Below are positions 9,700-18,418 of a DNA stretch of 64,000 nt, piece by piece. The position numbers and the translations under genes are program-made. This DNA is from Aliivibrio sp. (GTDB lineage Bacteria; Pseudomonadota; Gammaproteobacteria; Enterobacterales; Vibrionaceae). The notes beneath the pieces are model-generated. The model saw only the letters and a program-made list of their open reading frames with translations, searched no databases and was not told the DNA's origin. The stretch spans positions 53,023 to 117,022 of the forward strand of contig JAESQY010000144.1 in the NCBI GenBank assembly GCA_016764915.1. The letters run 5' to 3'. Position 1 is the stretch's first letter; each line of letters opens with the position of its first letter.

Positions 9700-10629
9700 A
9701 TGTTGACCAAGAAAATTGACACTTCAGTTCTAACTGACAACTTAACCAACTCTATCGATGCCATCGAAGGTAGGAGCCTTTGGCAAGATGCATGGACACG
9801 TTTTAAAAAAAATCGAGCGGCCATGTTCTCAGTCTACATATTGGCTTTTATCGTGTTATGTATCACTTTTGGCCCTATGTTATCGTCTTTCAGCCATGAC
9901 GAAATTGATTGGGAGGTAATTTCAGATCCTTATGAATTAGGTAAACCCTCTTTCGCTTCTGGTCACTATTTTGGTACTGATGACTTAGGGCAAGATATCT
10001 TTGCAAGAACCATGAATGGCGGAAGGTTATCCATCATGGTTGGATTTATGGGTGCTTTAGTAGCGGTTACTATAGGGACATTGTGGGGCAGTATTTCTGG
10101 GTTTATTGGTGGTGCATTAGACAGTGTCATGATGCGAATTATTGAAGTCTTAGATTCAGTTCCATTTATGTTCATGGTGATCCTTTTTGTTACCCTCTTT
10201 GGTAATAATATTTATCTTATTTTCATTGTTATCGGCATGGTTTCTTGGCTAGGAATTGCCAGGGTAGTGCGTGGAGTAACTTTCAGTTTAAAAAAGCGTG
10301 AGTTCATTGAAGCGGCGCACTCCATCGGGGTCTCTAACAGTCGAATCGTACTGCGACACATAATGCCAAACGTACTTGGTATTGTGATGGTCTATTCATC
10401 ACTGATGGTTCCTGGTTTTATCATGTTTGAATCCTTTTTGAGCTTTTTAGGTCTTGGGGTTCAGCCTCCCGATACGAGCTGGGGTGTCTTGATTTCAGCT
10501 GGTTCAAAAACCATTGATGTGGCTATTTGGCAACTAATTTTCCCTTCGATTTTTCTAGTGACCACATTGTTCTGCTTTAATTTTATTGGCGATGGTTTGC
10601 GAGATGCCCTCGACCCGAAAGATCGTTAA
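9700..10629 (+). CDS. oppC: Oligopeptide ABC transporter permease OppC
   Basis: Second opp permease, 309 residues. It has the N-terminal OppC-specific region (SLWQDAWTRFKKNRAAMFSVYIL), the FGTDDLGQDIFARTMNGGR motif characteristic of OppC/DppC, and the coupling loop KREFIEAAHSIGVSNSRIVLRHIMPN. Six membrane spans are likely. It lies nine bases after oppB and nine before oppD, with GGAG at the oppD start, so one transcript is expected. Confidence 0.93.
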   Translation: MLTKKIDTSVLTDNLTNSIDAIEGRSLWQDAWTRFKKNRAAMFSVYILAFIVLCITFGPMLSSFSHDEIDWEVISDPYELGKPSFASGHYFGTDDLGQDIFARTMNGGRLSIMVGFMGALVAVTIGTLWGSISGFIGGALDSVMMRIIEVLDSVPFMFMVILFVTLFGNNIYLIFIVIGMVSWLGIARVVRGVTFSLKKREFIEAAHSIGVSNSRIVLRHIMPNVLGIVMVYSSLMVPGFIMFESFLSFLGLGVQPPDTSWGVLISAGSKTIDVAIWQLIFPSIFLVTTLFCFNFIGDGLRDALDPKDR

Positions 10630-10638
10630 GGAGTAATC

Positions 10639-11643
10639 ATGAGTATTTTAACTGTTAATAACATGAACGTACGCTTTCGAACACAAGATGGACTCGTTCA
10701 GGCGGTATCCGACCTCTCTTTTTCAATAAAACCAGGTGAAACTTTAGGTATTGTTGGTGAGTCTGGTTCTGGAAAAAGTCAGTCTGTCTTCGCTTTAATG
10801 GGGCTAACTGCTGATAATGGTATTGTTTCTGGTGACGCACTTTTCCATGGAAAAAACTTACTGGAAATGAGCAAAAAAGAACTTAACCGTATTCGTGCTG
10901 AAAAAATTGGCATGATTTTCCAAGATCCAATGAACTCACTTAATCCGTTCATGAAAATAGGTAAACAACTTACAGAGGTGCTGCGAAAACACAAAGGATT
11001 AAGTTCTAGGGAGGCTACCGCACAGTCGATACAAATGCTCGACGCTGTGCGTATTCCTTCTGCTCAAACACGTATGACTCAATACCCACATGAACTGTCT
11101 GGAGGCATGCGTCAACGTGTGATGATTGCAATGGCTCTACTTTGTAAACCGGAACTAATCATTGCCGATGAGCCTACAACTGCTCTTGATGTCACTGTGC
11201 AAGCGCAAATACTGACGTTACTGCGTGATTTACAAACTGAGTTTAATACCGCCATCTTGTTGATCACTCATGATATGGGTGTCGTTGCTGAAATGTGCGA
11301 TCGAGTTCTGGTCATGTACGGCGGCAGGCGCATGGAACAGGCTAGCATTAATTCACTGTTTGAAAGTCCGAGCCACCCTTACACTCAGGGATTACTTACT
11401 GCCATCCCTTCTATTCATGATGATATAGATAGATTAAAAACCATTGCAGGCAATCCACCTAGTGCTCTCATTGATGCACAAGGCTGCCCATTTTATGAGC
11501 GTTGCAGTTCAGCTAAAGAGCTGTGCAAGAATGAGATGCCCAAATTTCTATCTGTTAACGATCAGCAGTCATTAGCTTGCCATTCATACTCGGCCGTGAC
11601 CCCCGTCGTTTCAAAACCAATTCTCACGGAGGAGATAGCATGA
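10639..11643 (+). CDS. oppD: Oligopeptide ABC transporter ATPase OppD
   Basis: One of two ATPases of the importer, 334 residues. Walker A is GESGSGKSQS, the signature LSGGMRQRVMIAMAL, Walker B LIIADEPTTALDVT, and LITHDMGVVAEMCDR holds the switch histidine. The C-terminal extension has the Opp/Dpp cysteine motif (CPFYERCSSAKELC, then a further Cys), which in this family binds a [4Fe-4S] cluster. Its TGA overlaps the ATG of oppF. Confidence 0.93.
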   Translation: MSILTVNNMNVRFRTQDGLVQAVSDLSFSIKPGETLGIVGESGSGKSQSVFALMGLTADNGIVSGDALFHGKNLLEMSKKELNRIRAEKIGMIFQDPMNSLNPFMKIGKQLTEVLRKHKGLSSREATAQSIQMLDAVRIPSAQTRMTQYPHELSGGMRQRVMIAMALLCKPELIIADEPTTALDVTVQAQILTLLRDLQTEFNTAILLITHDMGVVAEMCDRVLVMYGGRRMEQASINSLFESPSHPYTQGLLTAIPSIHDDIDRLKTIAGNPPSALIDAQGCPFYERCSSAKELCKNEMPKFLSVNDQQSLACHSYSAVTPVVSKPILTEEIA

Positions 11644-12638
11644 ATAACAAAGAGATATTAATGCAAGCGCGTGATTTACGTGTACATTTTCAAGTCGGAT
11701 CATCATGGATTCCTGGGTCTAAACCAAAAATTGTTAAAGCTGTCGACGGTATTGATTTGGATGTCTATCGTGGTGAATCATTAGGTATAGTTGGTGAGTC
11801 GGGTTGTGGTAAGTCTACACTTGCTCGAGCTCTTTTAAGACTCATCGAGCCGACCAGTGGTGAATTGCGCTGGGCAGGCGAAGATATGCTGGCATTTAAT
11901 AAAAAACAACTCGTAGATAGCCGTCGTCATTTTCAAATGATCTTTCAAGATCCTGCTGCCAGTTTAAACCCTCGAATGACGATATCAGAAAGCATCGCTG
12001 AACCTCTATTTATTCATGAACCTCAGATGAAGCGCAAAGAAGTTGAGAGTCGTGTCATGGCTATGATGGACAAAGTTGGACTTTCGGCAACGCAGCGTAA
12101 CCGTTATCCTCACGAATTTTCTGGCGGACAGTGCCAGCGTGTAGGCATTGCACGCGCTCTTATTTTAAAACCCCAACTGATTATCTGTGATGAGCCAGTC
12201 AGTGCACTTGATGTGTCAATTCAAGCGCAAGTTATCAACCTGTTAAGTGACTTACAAAAAGAGATGAATCTAACTATGGTCATGATTGCCCATGACTTAA
12301 GTGTTGTACGACACATCAGTGACCGTGTAATGGTGATGTATTTAGGCAAACCCATGGAAACTGGTCATTATAGAAACGTGTTCGATGAGGCCGCGCATCC
12401 TTATACCCGAGCACTGCTTTCTGCCGTTCCTATCGCCAATCCAAAATTAGCGCGTAATCGTGATATTCAATTGCTTCCAGGCGATCTTCCTTCACCGCTC
12501 AATCCGCCTACTGGTTGCGTATTTCGAACTCGTTGCCCACTAGTTACAGACACTTGTGCATCGCAAAAACCGACTCATTCTGGTACAACTGATCATAATA
12601 TTCATTGCAATAACGTTAATTTAAAAGGAATTTTATGA
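11640..12638 (+). CDS. oppF: Oligopeptide ABC transporter ATPase OppF
   Basis: Second ATPase, 332 residues from the ATG at 11640, which overlaps the oppD stop (ATGA) and follows GGAGGAG by five bases; the frame is open further upstream but that part is oppD sequence. Walker A is GESGCGKST, the signature FSGGQCQRVGIARALI, Walker B LIICDEPVSALDVS. The C-terminal cysteine motif CVFRTRCPLVTDTC is present. Its own stop overlaps the next ATG, giving translational coupling to the peptidase. Confidence 0.93.
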   Translation: MNNKEILMQARDLRVHFQVGSSWIPGSKPKIVKAVDGIDLDVYRGESLGIVGESGCGKSTLARALLRLIEPTSGELRWAGEDMLAFNKKQLVDSRRHFQMIFQDPAASLNPRMTISESIAEPLFIHEPQMKRKEVESRVMAMMDKVGLSATQRNRYPHEFSGGQCQRVGIARALILKPQLIICDEPVSALDVSIQAQVINLLSDLQKEMNLTMVMIAHDLSVVRHISDRVMVMYLGKPMETGHYRNVFDEAAHPYTRALLSAVPIANPKLARNRDIQLLPGDLPSPLNPPTGCVFRTRCPLVTDTCASQKPTHSGTTDHNIHCNNVNLKGIL

Positions 12639-14428
12639 CTTTACCTCTATCAAGTGTTTCTGAGCGTCTGAATGCGCTCAGAGTTTGCATGAAACATCAC
12701 GATTTTTCTGCTTTCATCGTGACCAATTATGATCCTCACCATAGTGAGTACTCAGCCGAACACTGGTTTTCACGTCAATGGATAACTGGCTTTACCGGTT
12801 CATCGGGTGATGCTGTAATCACACAAAATGGCGGCGGACTCTGGACTGATGGTCGTTATTACATTCAAGCTACTGAGCAGTTGGCTGGAACAGGGATCGA
12901 CCTATTCAAAGCAAGGTTAACTGACACCCCTACTATCCCTCAATGGCTTGAACAGACTCTGCCTAATGGGTCAAAAATTGGTGTTGACGGTCGCACTATT
13001 AGTCATGAATTTCTAACCCAGTTAACATCTGCATGCTCGAAAAAGCAGATAGAAGTGGTTTTGATTCATGATTTGATTGGTGAGGTTTGGTCTGACCGCC
13101 CAAGTCGACCTCAGCAGCCGGTATTTGAACACGCCACCCAATACGCTGGTGAGTCCGTGTCATCAAAACTGAGTCGTATTCGACAGAGTATGCGTGAAGA
13201 TAATATTCAACACCATTTAATCGCCACTTTAGATGACATCATGTGGACACTTAATATTCGAGGCGGTGACTCTCCATACTGCCCTGTCTCTGAATCTTAC
13301 CTATTGATTTCTGATTCTCTCGTGACTTTATTTATTGCCCAAGCGAAGCTGCCTGCTTCCATTAAACAAAATTTACTTTCAATTGGTATTGATTCTCGGC
13401 CCTACGAAGAGATTGAAAAGGCGTTATCAAACCTACAAGACAATGAGTCATTAAGGTATTGTCCAACACATACTGATAGCCTTTTGATCAGTGCATTAAA
13501 TACCTTAATCGATACCGTCGAAGGGCCAACATACGCGGCACTCATGAAGTCGATAAAAAACCCGATTGAACTCGAAAATATGGAGCACACTCTTTGTTTA
13601 GATGGCAGTGCTGTAGTGAAGTTTAGCCACTGGCTCACTGAAAATGTTGATACCAATTCTGTATGTGAACTCTCAGCAGAACAGCAGTTAATGAGTTATC
13701 GAAAAGAACTTCCTGGATATATCAGCGAAAGCTTTCACACCATAGCCGGCTATGCAGAGCACGGAGCAAAAATGCACTATGCCGCTACCGAAGAAAGTAA
13801 TAAACAAGTTGAGTCGAACAACTTCTTTCTGGTTGATTCAGGGGCTCACTACCCAGGTGGTACTACCGATATAACTCGCACTTTTCATTTTGGAAAAATA
13901 TCTGAAAGTCAGTCAAGAGATTACACCTTGGTACTAAAGTCAGTAATCCGACTTACCCAAGCAAGATTTTTAAAGGGCACTCGTGGTTGCAATCTAGATA
14001 TATTGGCACGAGGTGTCTTATGGCAGCACGGTATTGACTACAAATGCGGAACTGGTCATGGTGTAGGCATGTGTTTGAATGTACATGAAGGGCCACAAAG
14101 CTTTTCACAAGCTCTTATAGACCAGCCATTAGAGCCTTGTATGGTGATCACTAACGAGCCTGGCATTTACCGTGATGGGCAATATGGTATTCGTATTGAA
14201 AACATTATGAAAGTGGTTGAGCTTGAAGAGACTGATTTTGGTCAATTTTATGGGTTCGAAACCATCACTCTGGCGCCAATTCAAACCACTGCAATCATCA
14301 CATCGATGTTGGAGCTAGGAGAAAAAGAGTGGTTAAACAATTATCATAAGACGGTCTTTGAAAAACTCAGTCCACACCTTGATGATGAACATATACAGTG
14401 GTTAGCTCAAGCGACACTCGCTATTTAG
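12635..14428 (+). CDS. Aminopeptidase P (Xaa-Pro aminopeptidase, M24B), three-domain type
   Basis: Cytoplasmic metallopeptidase releasing an N-terminal residue before proline. It has 597 residues, the length of the three-domain aminopeptidase P found in eukaryotes and many bacteria rather than the roughly 440 of E. coli PepP. Creatinase-like N-terminal domains (GFTGSSGDAVIT, LWTDGRYYIQA) precede the pita-bread domain with dimetal ligands: the Asp of LVDSGAHYPGGTTDITRTFH, the His of GTGHGVGMCLNVHE and the Glu residues of ITNEPGIY and GIRIEN. ATGA overlap with oppF makes it the sixth gene of the operon, fitting processing of imported proline-containing peptides. Confidence 0.9.
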   Translation: MTLPLSSVSERLNALRVCMKHHDFSAFIVTNYDPHHSEYSAEHWFSRQWITGFTGSSGDAVITQNGGGLWTDGRYYIQATEQLAGTGIDLFKARLTDTPTIPQWLEQTLPNGSKIGVDGRTISHEFLTQLTSACSKKQIEVVLIHDLIGEVWSDRPSRPQQPVFEHATQYAGESVSSKLSRIRQSMREDNIQHHLIATLDDIMWTLNIRGGDSPYCPVSESYLLISDSLVTLFIAQAKLPASIKQNLLSIGIDSRPYEEIEKALSNLQDNESLRYCPTHTDSLLISALNTLIDTVEGPTYAALMKSIKNPIELENMEHTLCLDGSAVVKFSHWLTENVDTNSVCELSAEQQLMSYRKELPGYISESFHTIAGYAEHGAKMHYAATEESNKQVESNNFFLVDSGAHYPGGTTDITRTFHFGKISESQSRDYTLVLKSVIRLTQARFLKGTRGCNLDILARGVLWQHGIDYKCGTGHGVGMCLNVHEGPQSFSQALIDQPLEPCMVITNEPGIYRDGQYGIRIENIMKVVELEETDFGQFYGFETITLAPIQTTAIITSMLELGEKEWLNNYHKTVFEKLSPHLDDEHIQWLAQATLAI

Positions 14429-14440
14429 CATCTTTTAATT

Positions 14441-14468
14441 GTGTCTGTTACGTGGCGATAACAGACAC
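14441..14468. terminator. Hairpin at the convergent pepP-like/qnr junction
   Basis: Perfect 10-bp inverted repeat (GTGTCTGTTA and its complement) with an eight-base loop. It overlaps the last codons of qnr and lies 12 bases after the peptidase stop. No T run on either side, so terminator function is uncertain. Confidence 0.4.
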
Positions 14469-15104
14469 CCCAAGAGGGGCTAATAACTGCTCTTGTTGCC
14501 AATCACAGATGAGTACGCCTTCTAATTTCACTCGTCTAGGATCTAACCCTTCAAGATCAATTTTGCATAGATTTGCATCTTTTAGATCAAAGGTGCCCCA
14601 AGCATCAGGTGAAAAGTCACCACCGCTTAAGTCTGAACCTACTAAGGAAGCTCCTAATAGATTTGCGCCGATCCAACGATTGTCAAACAGTTCACACTTC
14701 TCTAATTTAAGATCTTCTAAGTTGGCATAACTTAGATTTGAAGCTGTAATAAACGCTGAGCAGAAAAATGTTTTGTCTGTGATGTAATTTGCAAAACTTG
14801 AACGAATAAAATCAGCACCTTGCAAATTGCAATTTCGCAGTTCAATACCGTAACAGTTAGCACCATTGAAGTGTGCCATACTTAAATCGCAGTGTTGAAA
14901 GCTGGAATTTTTCAATTTAGCATAATCAAAACGGCAACCTTCCACCTCACCCTGCTCTATGAATTTACAATGTTTAAACGTCGCATCACTTAAATCAGCT
15001 CGACGAAAGTCACAGCGGAAAAATTGACAGTTTTCATAATGGGTATCAACCAAACTCTGTTTTGCGAATAATTCATCGTTGAACGTTTGATTGCTAACAT
15101 GCAT
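14448..15104 (-). CDS. qnr: Qnr-type pentapeptide repeat protein
   Basis: 218-residue right-handed beta-helix protein that, in characterised relatives, binds DNA gyrase/topoisomerase IV and lowers quinolone susceptibility. Nearly the whole length follows the pentapeptide pattern (FxxCDFRRADLSDATFKHC, LEKCELFDNRWIGANLLGASLVGSDLSGGDF). Segments such as EGCRFDYAKL, LDPRRVKLEGVLICDWQQEQLLAPLGV and the FFCSAFI loop match remembered QnrA/QnrVv closely. The same length as plasmid Qnr proteins, and a chromosomal setting with ordinary neighbours, make it an intrinsic Vibrionaceae-type qnr. No LexA box was identified upstream. Confidence 0.9.
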   Translation of the reverse strand: MHVSNQTFNDELFAKQSLVDTHYENCQFFRCDFRRADLSDATFKHCKFIEQGEVEGCRFDYAKLKNSSFQHCDLSMAHFNGANCYGIELRNCNLQGADFIRSSFANYITDKTFFCSAFITASNLSYANLEDLKLEKCELFDNRWIGANLLGASLVGSDLSGGDFSPDAWGTFDLKDANLCKIDLEGLDPRRVKLEGVLICDWQQEQLLAPLGVSVIAT

Positions 15105-15146
15105 GGTGATACCTTAGTTTTCCATATGAGCCTAACTCTTTAATGA

Positions 15147-15473
15147 CTATATCATGCTTTCAAGTAACCACTTTAATGCAAAGAAAAACAGCATGCCAAA
15201 ACCGATTGTTTGCAATAAATTCTTAGTAAAATAGGCAATTAAAAAAGCGGCAATAGCCGAGATTAAATACGGATTTGTTATACTCACGTCAATATAGCCT
15301 TGAGGCATAACAACCATAGGCACAATAATCGCGGTCAACACCGTAGGCGGTACAAAACGCAGTGACTTTTCCATCCACATTGGAAATTTGAACTTCCCTG
15401 CCATGGCAAACATGACAAAACGTATTGAAAATGTGGCCGAGAACATGCCAATAATTAACAACCATTCATTCAT
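15147..15473 (-). CDS. azlD: AzlD-family membrane protein (branched-chain amino acid export)
   Basis: Small inner-membrane protein of 108 residues with three to four hydrophobic segments and the family core LRFVPPTVLTAIIVPMVV. AzlD/YgaH proteins partner AzlC/YgaZ in exporting branched-chain amino acids such as valine. Its ATG overlaps the azlC stop by four bases, so the pair is translationally coupled. Confidence 0.85.
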   Translation of the reverse strand: MNEWLLIIGMFSATFSIRFVMFAMAGKFKFPMWMEKSLRFVPPTVLTAIIVPMVVMPQGYIDVSITNPYLISAIAAFLIAYFTKNLLQTIGFGMLFFFALKWLLESMI

Positions 15474-16171
15474 ATTTTATTCCTTTTCTCTAATCGAATG
15501 ATCAACATCCCCACAGTAATCCCTGCAACTGCACTAACAATAAGTCCAAGTTTATGCGGAAGGCCTGCAAAAATAATTGAACAACTACCAGCAATAATGA
15601 CCGCACTCCACATCGCTTTGGCATTGAGGTAAGGAACCACCATGCCAATGAAAGTCACCGCCATCGCAAACTCAAGACCCCACTGGCTCATGTCAGGGAA
15701 AGATTCACCAAGTATTACTCCGATCACCGTACAAATAAACCAATTGCCATACATCGCAATCATCGACCCTAAATAGTACCAATGGGCAAGTTTACTGTCT
15801 GGTGACTGATATCGTAAACTAACAGCTGCGAAGGTTTCGTCGGTTAATCCAAACGCCATGAATGCTCGTAGTGACATGGGTAGATGTTTCACTTTGTCCA
15901 CTAACGCGGTGGCATACAAAAGGTGTCTAAGATTAACCACTAAGGTTGTCAATACGATAACACCAAGACCGACCCCCGATGCAATCAGAGCCAATACAAT
16001 GAATTGAGCTGAACCTGCAAAGACAAAAAGCGACATCGCTAATGTGGCTGGAATGGATAATCCGCTATTAGGCGCTAAAGTGCCAAATAAAATACCAAAA
16101 GGAATGGCACCGACGATCAATGGTAGGGTCGCTTTCATCCCTGAAAAAAACTCTTCTTTTTTATTGCTCAC
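15470..16171 (-). CDS. azlC: AzlC-family branched-chain amino acid exporter subunit
   Basis: Inner-membrane protein of 233 residues, with the AzlC/YgaZ opening (FFSGMKATLPLIVGAIPFGILFGTLAPNSGLS), the FAGSAQFIVLALI segment and NLRHLLYATALV, all typical of the family. About six membrane spans. Works with AzlD encoded immediately downstream. In E. coli the homologous pair exports valine; the substrate here is assumed by homology. Confidence 0.88.
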   Translation of the reverse strand: MSNKKEEFFSGMKATLPLIVGAIPFGILFGTLAPNSGLSIPATLAMSLFVFAGSAQFIVLALIASGVGLGVIVLTTLVVNLRHLLYATALVDKVKHLPMSLRAFMAFGLTDETFAAVSLRYQSPDSKLAHWYYLGSMIAMYGNWFICTVIGVILGESFPDMSQWGLEFAMAVTFIGMVVPYLNAKAMWSAVIIAGSCSIIFAGLPHKLGLIVSAVAGITVGMLIIRLEKRNKI

Positions 16172-16504
16172 AACATTCCTTTAATTACAGTTGTTAACTA
16201 AATGGGGGTAATATATTCAATTGGTTTCAGATCCGATTTTAATGTAACAGGATTGTAATTGAAGGCAAGCGCTATTTATACACAGCTCAGTAGCTGCTCA
16301 ACACTTGTACAGCAATAGGCTGTAACACCTACCCTTACAGAGTATATCTATAAAGTCACCTTTTGAATTCAGTACATTATAGAAATGAAAATAGTATTGC
16401 TATTTAGCAACAAAACGTGTGTTTTTATCTATTTCACAGTTTCATGACTTGTTTTATTAATCCATGTCTATACTAACCAAAGGTTTATACATGGAGTACA
16501 AATA
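16172..16504. other. Divergent intergenic region, azlC / secreted repeat protein
   Basis: 333 bases without a gene. Two small hairpins are visible: CAGCT/AGCTG at 16283-16296 and TACAGC/GCTGTA at 16308-16324. Neither is followed by a T run, so a small RNA is not supported. The AT-rich part from about 16380 to 16495 probably holds the promoter of the gene at 16505. Confidence 0.35.
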
Positions 16505-17065
16505 ATGAAAAAAATTTTATTGGGTTCTTTCGTTGCTTTATCTATGACATCAACGGTCGCTTTTGCAGAGAGCACTCCTGCTATGTTCTCTTCCCTTAAT
16601 GATTTCAATGCACCAGCAGCTGAATCCGTAACGGGGGTTCGATTGGCGGCTTTACACGGTAAAACAGGCGATGTTACAGGCGTCGATTTTGCATTTGGTA
16701 TGTCTGAAAGTGACAATATCACAGGTGTCAACTTTCCACTTTTCATTGGCGGTAACCGCGTCCATAACTCCATGACTGGTGCTTCATTCGGTCTATTCAA
16801 CTGGCATGAAGGCACTGATGTTGGCGCTAACTTAGGTTTAGTCAATATAACTAATGATGTGACGGGGGCAAATGTCAGTGTTGTGAACTACTCTGAAGGC
16901 TATACAATGGTTGATGTAGGTGCCGTTAACATGTCTAATGATTCACATGTTCAGGTTGGTCTGTTTAATATGACCAAGGAGATAAAAGGCGTTCAAGTCG
17001 GTCTAATTAATTGTGCTGAAAATGGTTTCTTACCTTGTTTTCCGTTTGTAAACTTTTCAATGTAG
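16505..17065 (+). CDS. Small secreted repeat protein, VC2662/LA_2272-like
   Basis: 186 residues with a clear signal peptide (cleavage near AFA-ES, residue 22). The mature part consists of short repeats built around VTGVxxxxxN and GxNxGLVNxTxDVTGAN units of roughly 20 residues, ending with VQVGLINCAENGFLPCFPFVNFSM, which has two cysteines that could form a disulfide. The pattern resembles what I remember as VC2662-family proteins of vibrios and the LA_2272 surface repeats; function unknown. It has its own promoter region and a strong terminator, so it is monocistronic and possibly abundant. Confidence 0.6.
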   Translation: MKKILLGSFVALSMTSTVAFAESTPAMFSSLNDFNAPAAESVTGVRLAALHGKTGDVTGVDFAFGMSESDNITGVNFPLFIGGNRVHNSMTGASFGLFNWHEGTDVGANLGLVNITNDVTGANVSVVNYSEGYTMVDVGAVNMSNDSHVQVGLFNMTKEIKGVQVGLINCAENGFLPCFPFVNFSM

Positions 17066-17094
17066 TTAGTTAATTTTTCATCATATGACGGGAA

Positions 17095-17125
17095 CAAAAA
17101 AGGAGTGCATTCGCACTCCCTTTTT
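17095..17125. terminator. Bidirectional rho-independent terminator
   Basis: GGAGTGC (17102-17108) pairs with GCACTCC (17113-17119) around a four-base loop, flanked by a run of A on the left and CTTTTT on the right. It can serve the repeat protein gene on the plus strand and ppaC on the minus strand. Confidence 0.85.
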
Positions 17126-17149
17126 ATGTCTAGCAATTACTGCAAGGGA

Positions 17150-18055
17150 TTAAGCAAGAACAGTTTGAAGCCAAGGCCAGCCTTGCTTTTTACGGCTAAG
17201 GGTATTTTCCATCATCAACTGTCCCTCTTTATTGTGAGTATCGAGAATAGCATTCCACTCACCTTTATAAAGAAGACGAGTCGTACTAGTGGTAATGTCT
17301 GTCAGCATCAAGGCAGCCATTGCTAGACCTTCTTCATCACAACGACGTTGAAGATCAGCATTAAGATCATCAATCATGCTATCAACTTGTGCTAAAGTCG
17401 CTAATTCAATCTGACCAACCACTACGTTGCGCTCTTTAAATGGGTAAGCTTTAAGATCTTTCTCAACTAACTCAGTAGCAGTAAGGCCTTCGATATCTGT
17501 TTTAGCAATTAACAACGCTTTAATAAACGCATCTAAGTCACCAACACCTGCCAGTATCGTTAGCTCAGTAACCGCATCTTTATCTTTTTGAGTACACGTT
17601 GGAGAAGCGAAGCCAACTGTATCACTCAAAATAGCTGAAAGCATCAATGTTGCAAGCGGTTTTGTAATCTCAACATTTTCAATTTTAAACAGGTTAAACA
17701 TAATGGTACATGTACAACCAACAGGCCAAATCCATGCTTCTAATGGGTTCACTGTCATCACATCACCAAGACGATGATGGTCAACAATACCTACGATTTC
17801 TGCATCAGCGATATCATCAGGTGCTTGGGATAGATCAGAATAATCAACCAACCATACTTTTGAACCTGCAACACCTTCACACATAATTGGTTGATCAACA
17901 CCCGCTTGTTTCAGTATGTGCTGAGTTTCACGATTAAGCTCACCTTGACGAACGGCAACAGCTTCTAAACCACGTGCTTTTAAAAGTGCTTCACCAACGA
18001 GTGCTGAACAGATGCTATCGCTATCAGGGTTCTTGTGACCAACTACTTGAATCAT
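17150..18055 (-). CDS. ppaC: Manganese-dependent inorganic pyrophosphatase
   Basis: Family II pyrophosphatase hydrolysing PPi to phosphate in the cytoplasm, 301 residues. DHH-superfamily motifs are visible: GHKNPDSDS (His7, Asp11, Asp13 as metal ligands), LVDYSD and VDHHRLGD in the first domain, and the DHHA2 C-terminal domain ending near SRKKQGWPWLQTVL with the substrate-binding SRKKQ. Full length for the family. Monocistronic; divergent from nhaD across a 360-base spacer. Confidence 0.93.
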   Translation of the reverse strand: MIQVVGHKNPDSDSICSALVGEALLKARGLEAVAVRQGELNRETQHILKQAGVDQPIMCEGVAGSKVWLVDYSDLSQAPDDIADAEIVGIVDHHRLGDVMTVNPLEAWIWPVGCTCTIMFNLFKIENVEITKPLATLMLSAILSDTVGFASPTCTQKDKDAVTELTILAGVGDLDAFIKALLIAKTDIEGLTATELVEKDLKAYPFKERNVVVGQIELATLAQVDSMIDDLNADLQRRCDEEGLAMAALMLTDITTSTTRLLYKGEWNAILDTHNKEGQLMMENTLSRKKQGWPWLQTVLA

Positions 18056-18418
18056 TATGTTTCCTTTGCTTGTCGTCTATCGCAAATGCGAGGATTAACC
18101 TAAAATTTAATGGATAGATTTTAGAGTTTTTTCATAAAATTGCAAACCCTACTAAGGTCGCCTCTGGCTATTAATATTCTAAGCCCAAAAGATGCCTATT
18201 AATCCTATTCTGATTCAATGAATAACCTTAACGCGACTTAATATAAAATTGTTTCATTTCAATTGCTAACCAACACAATTAGAACAAAACCACAAGCACT
18301 AATCGACAAATACGCCCAATATTTTTTATTTTCATGATAAGGATTAATGTTCTGCCCTTTGTTCAAAATAACCTGACATTTTTTACTAGTATTTAGAAAG
18401 ATACGATGACAAGTGGTC
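18056..18418. other. Divergent intergenic region, ppaC / nhaD
   Basis: About 360 bases without a gene. AT-rich, with no strong hairpin, repeat or RNA gene that I can see. It presumably contains both promoters. An eight-codon frame starting with ATG at 18406 overlaps the nhaD start and is not convincing as a gene. Confidence 0.4.

Noticed and set aside
16283..16324. Two small hairpins as a small RNA
   Set aside because: Short stems and no T-run terminator; no promoter elements clearly aligned.
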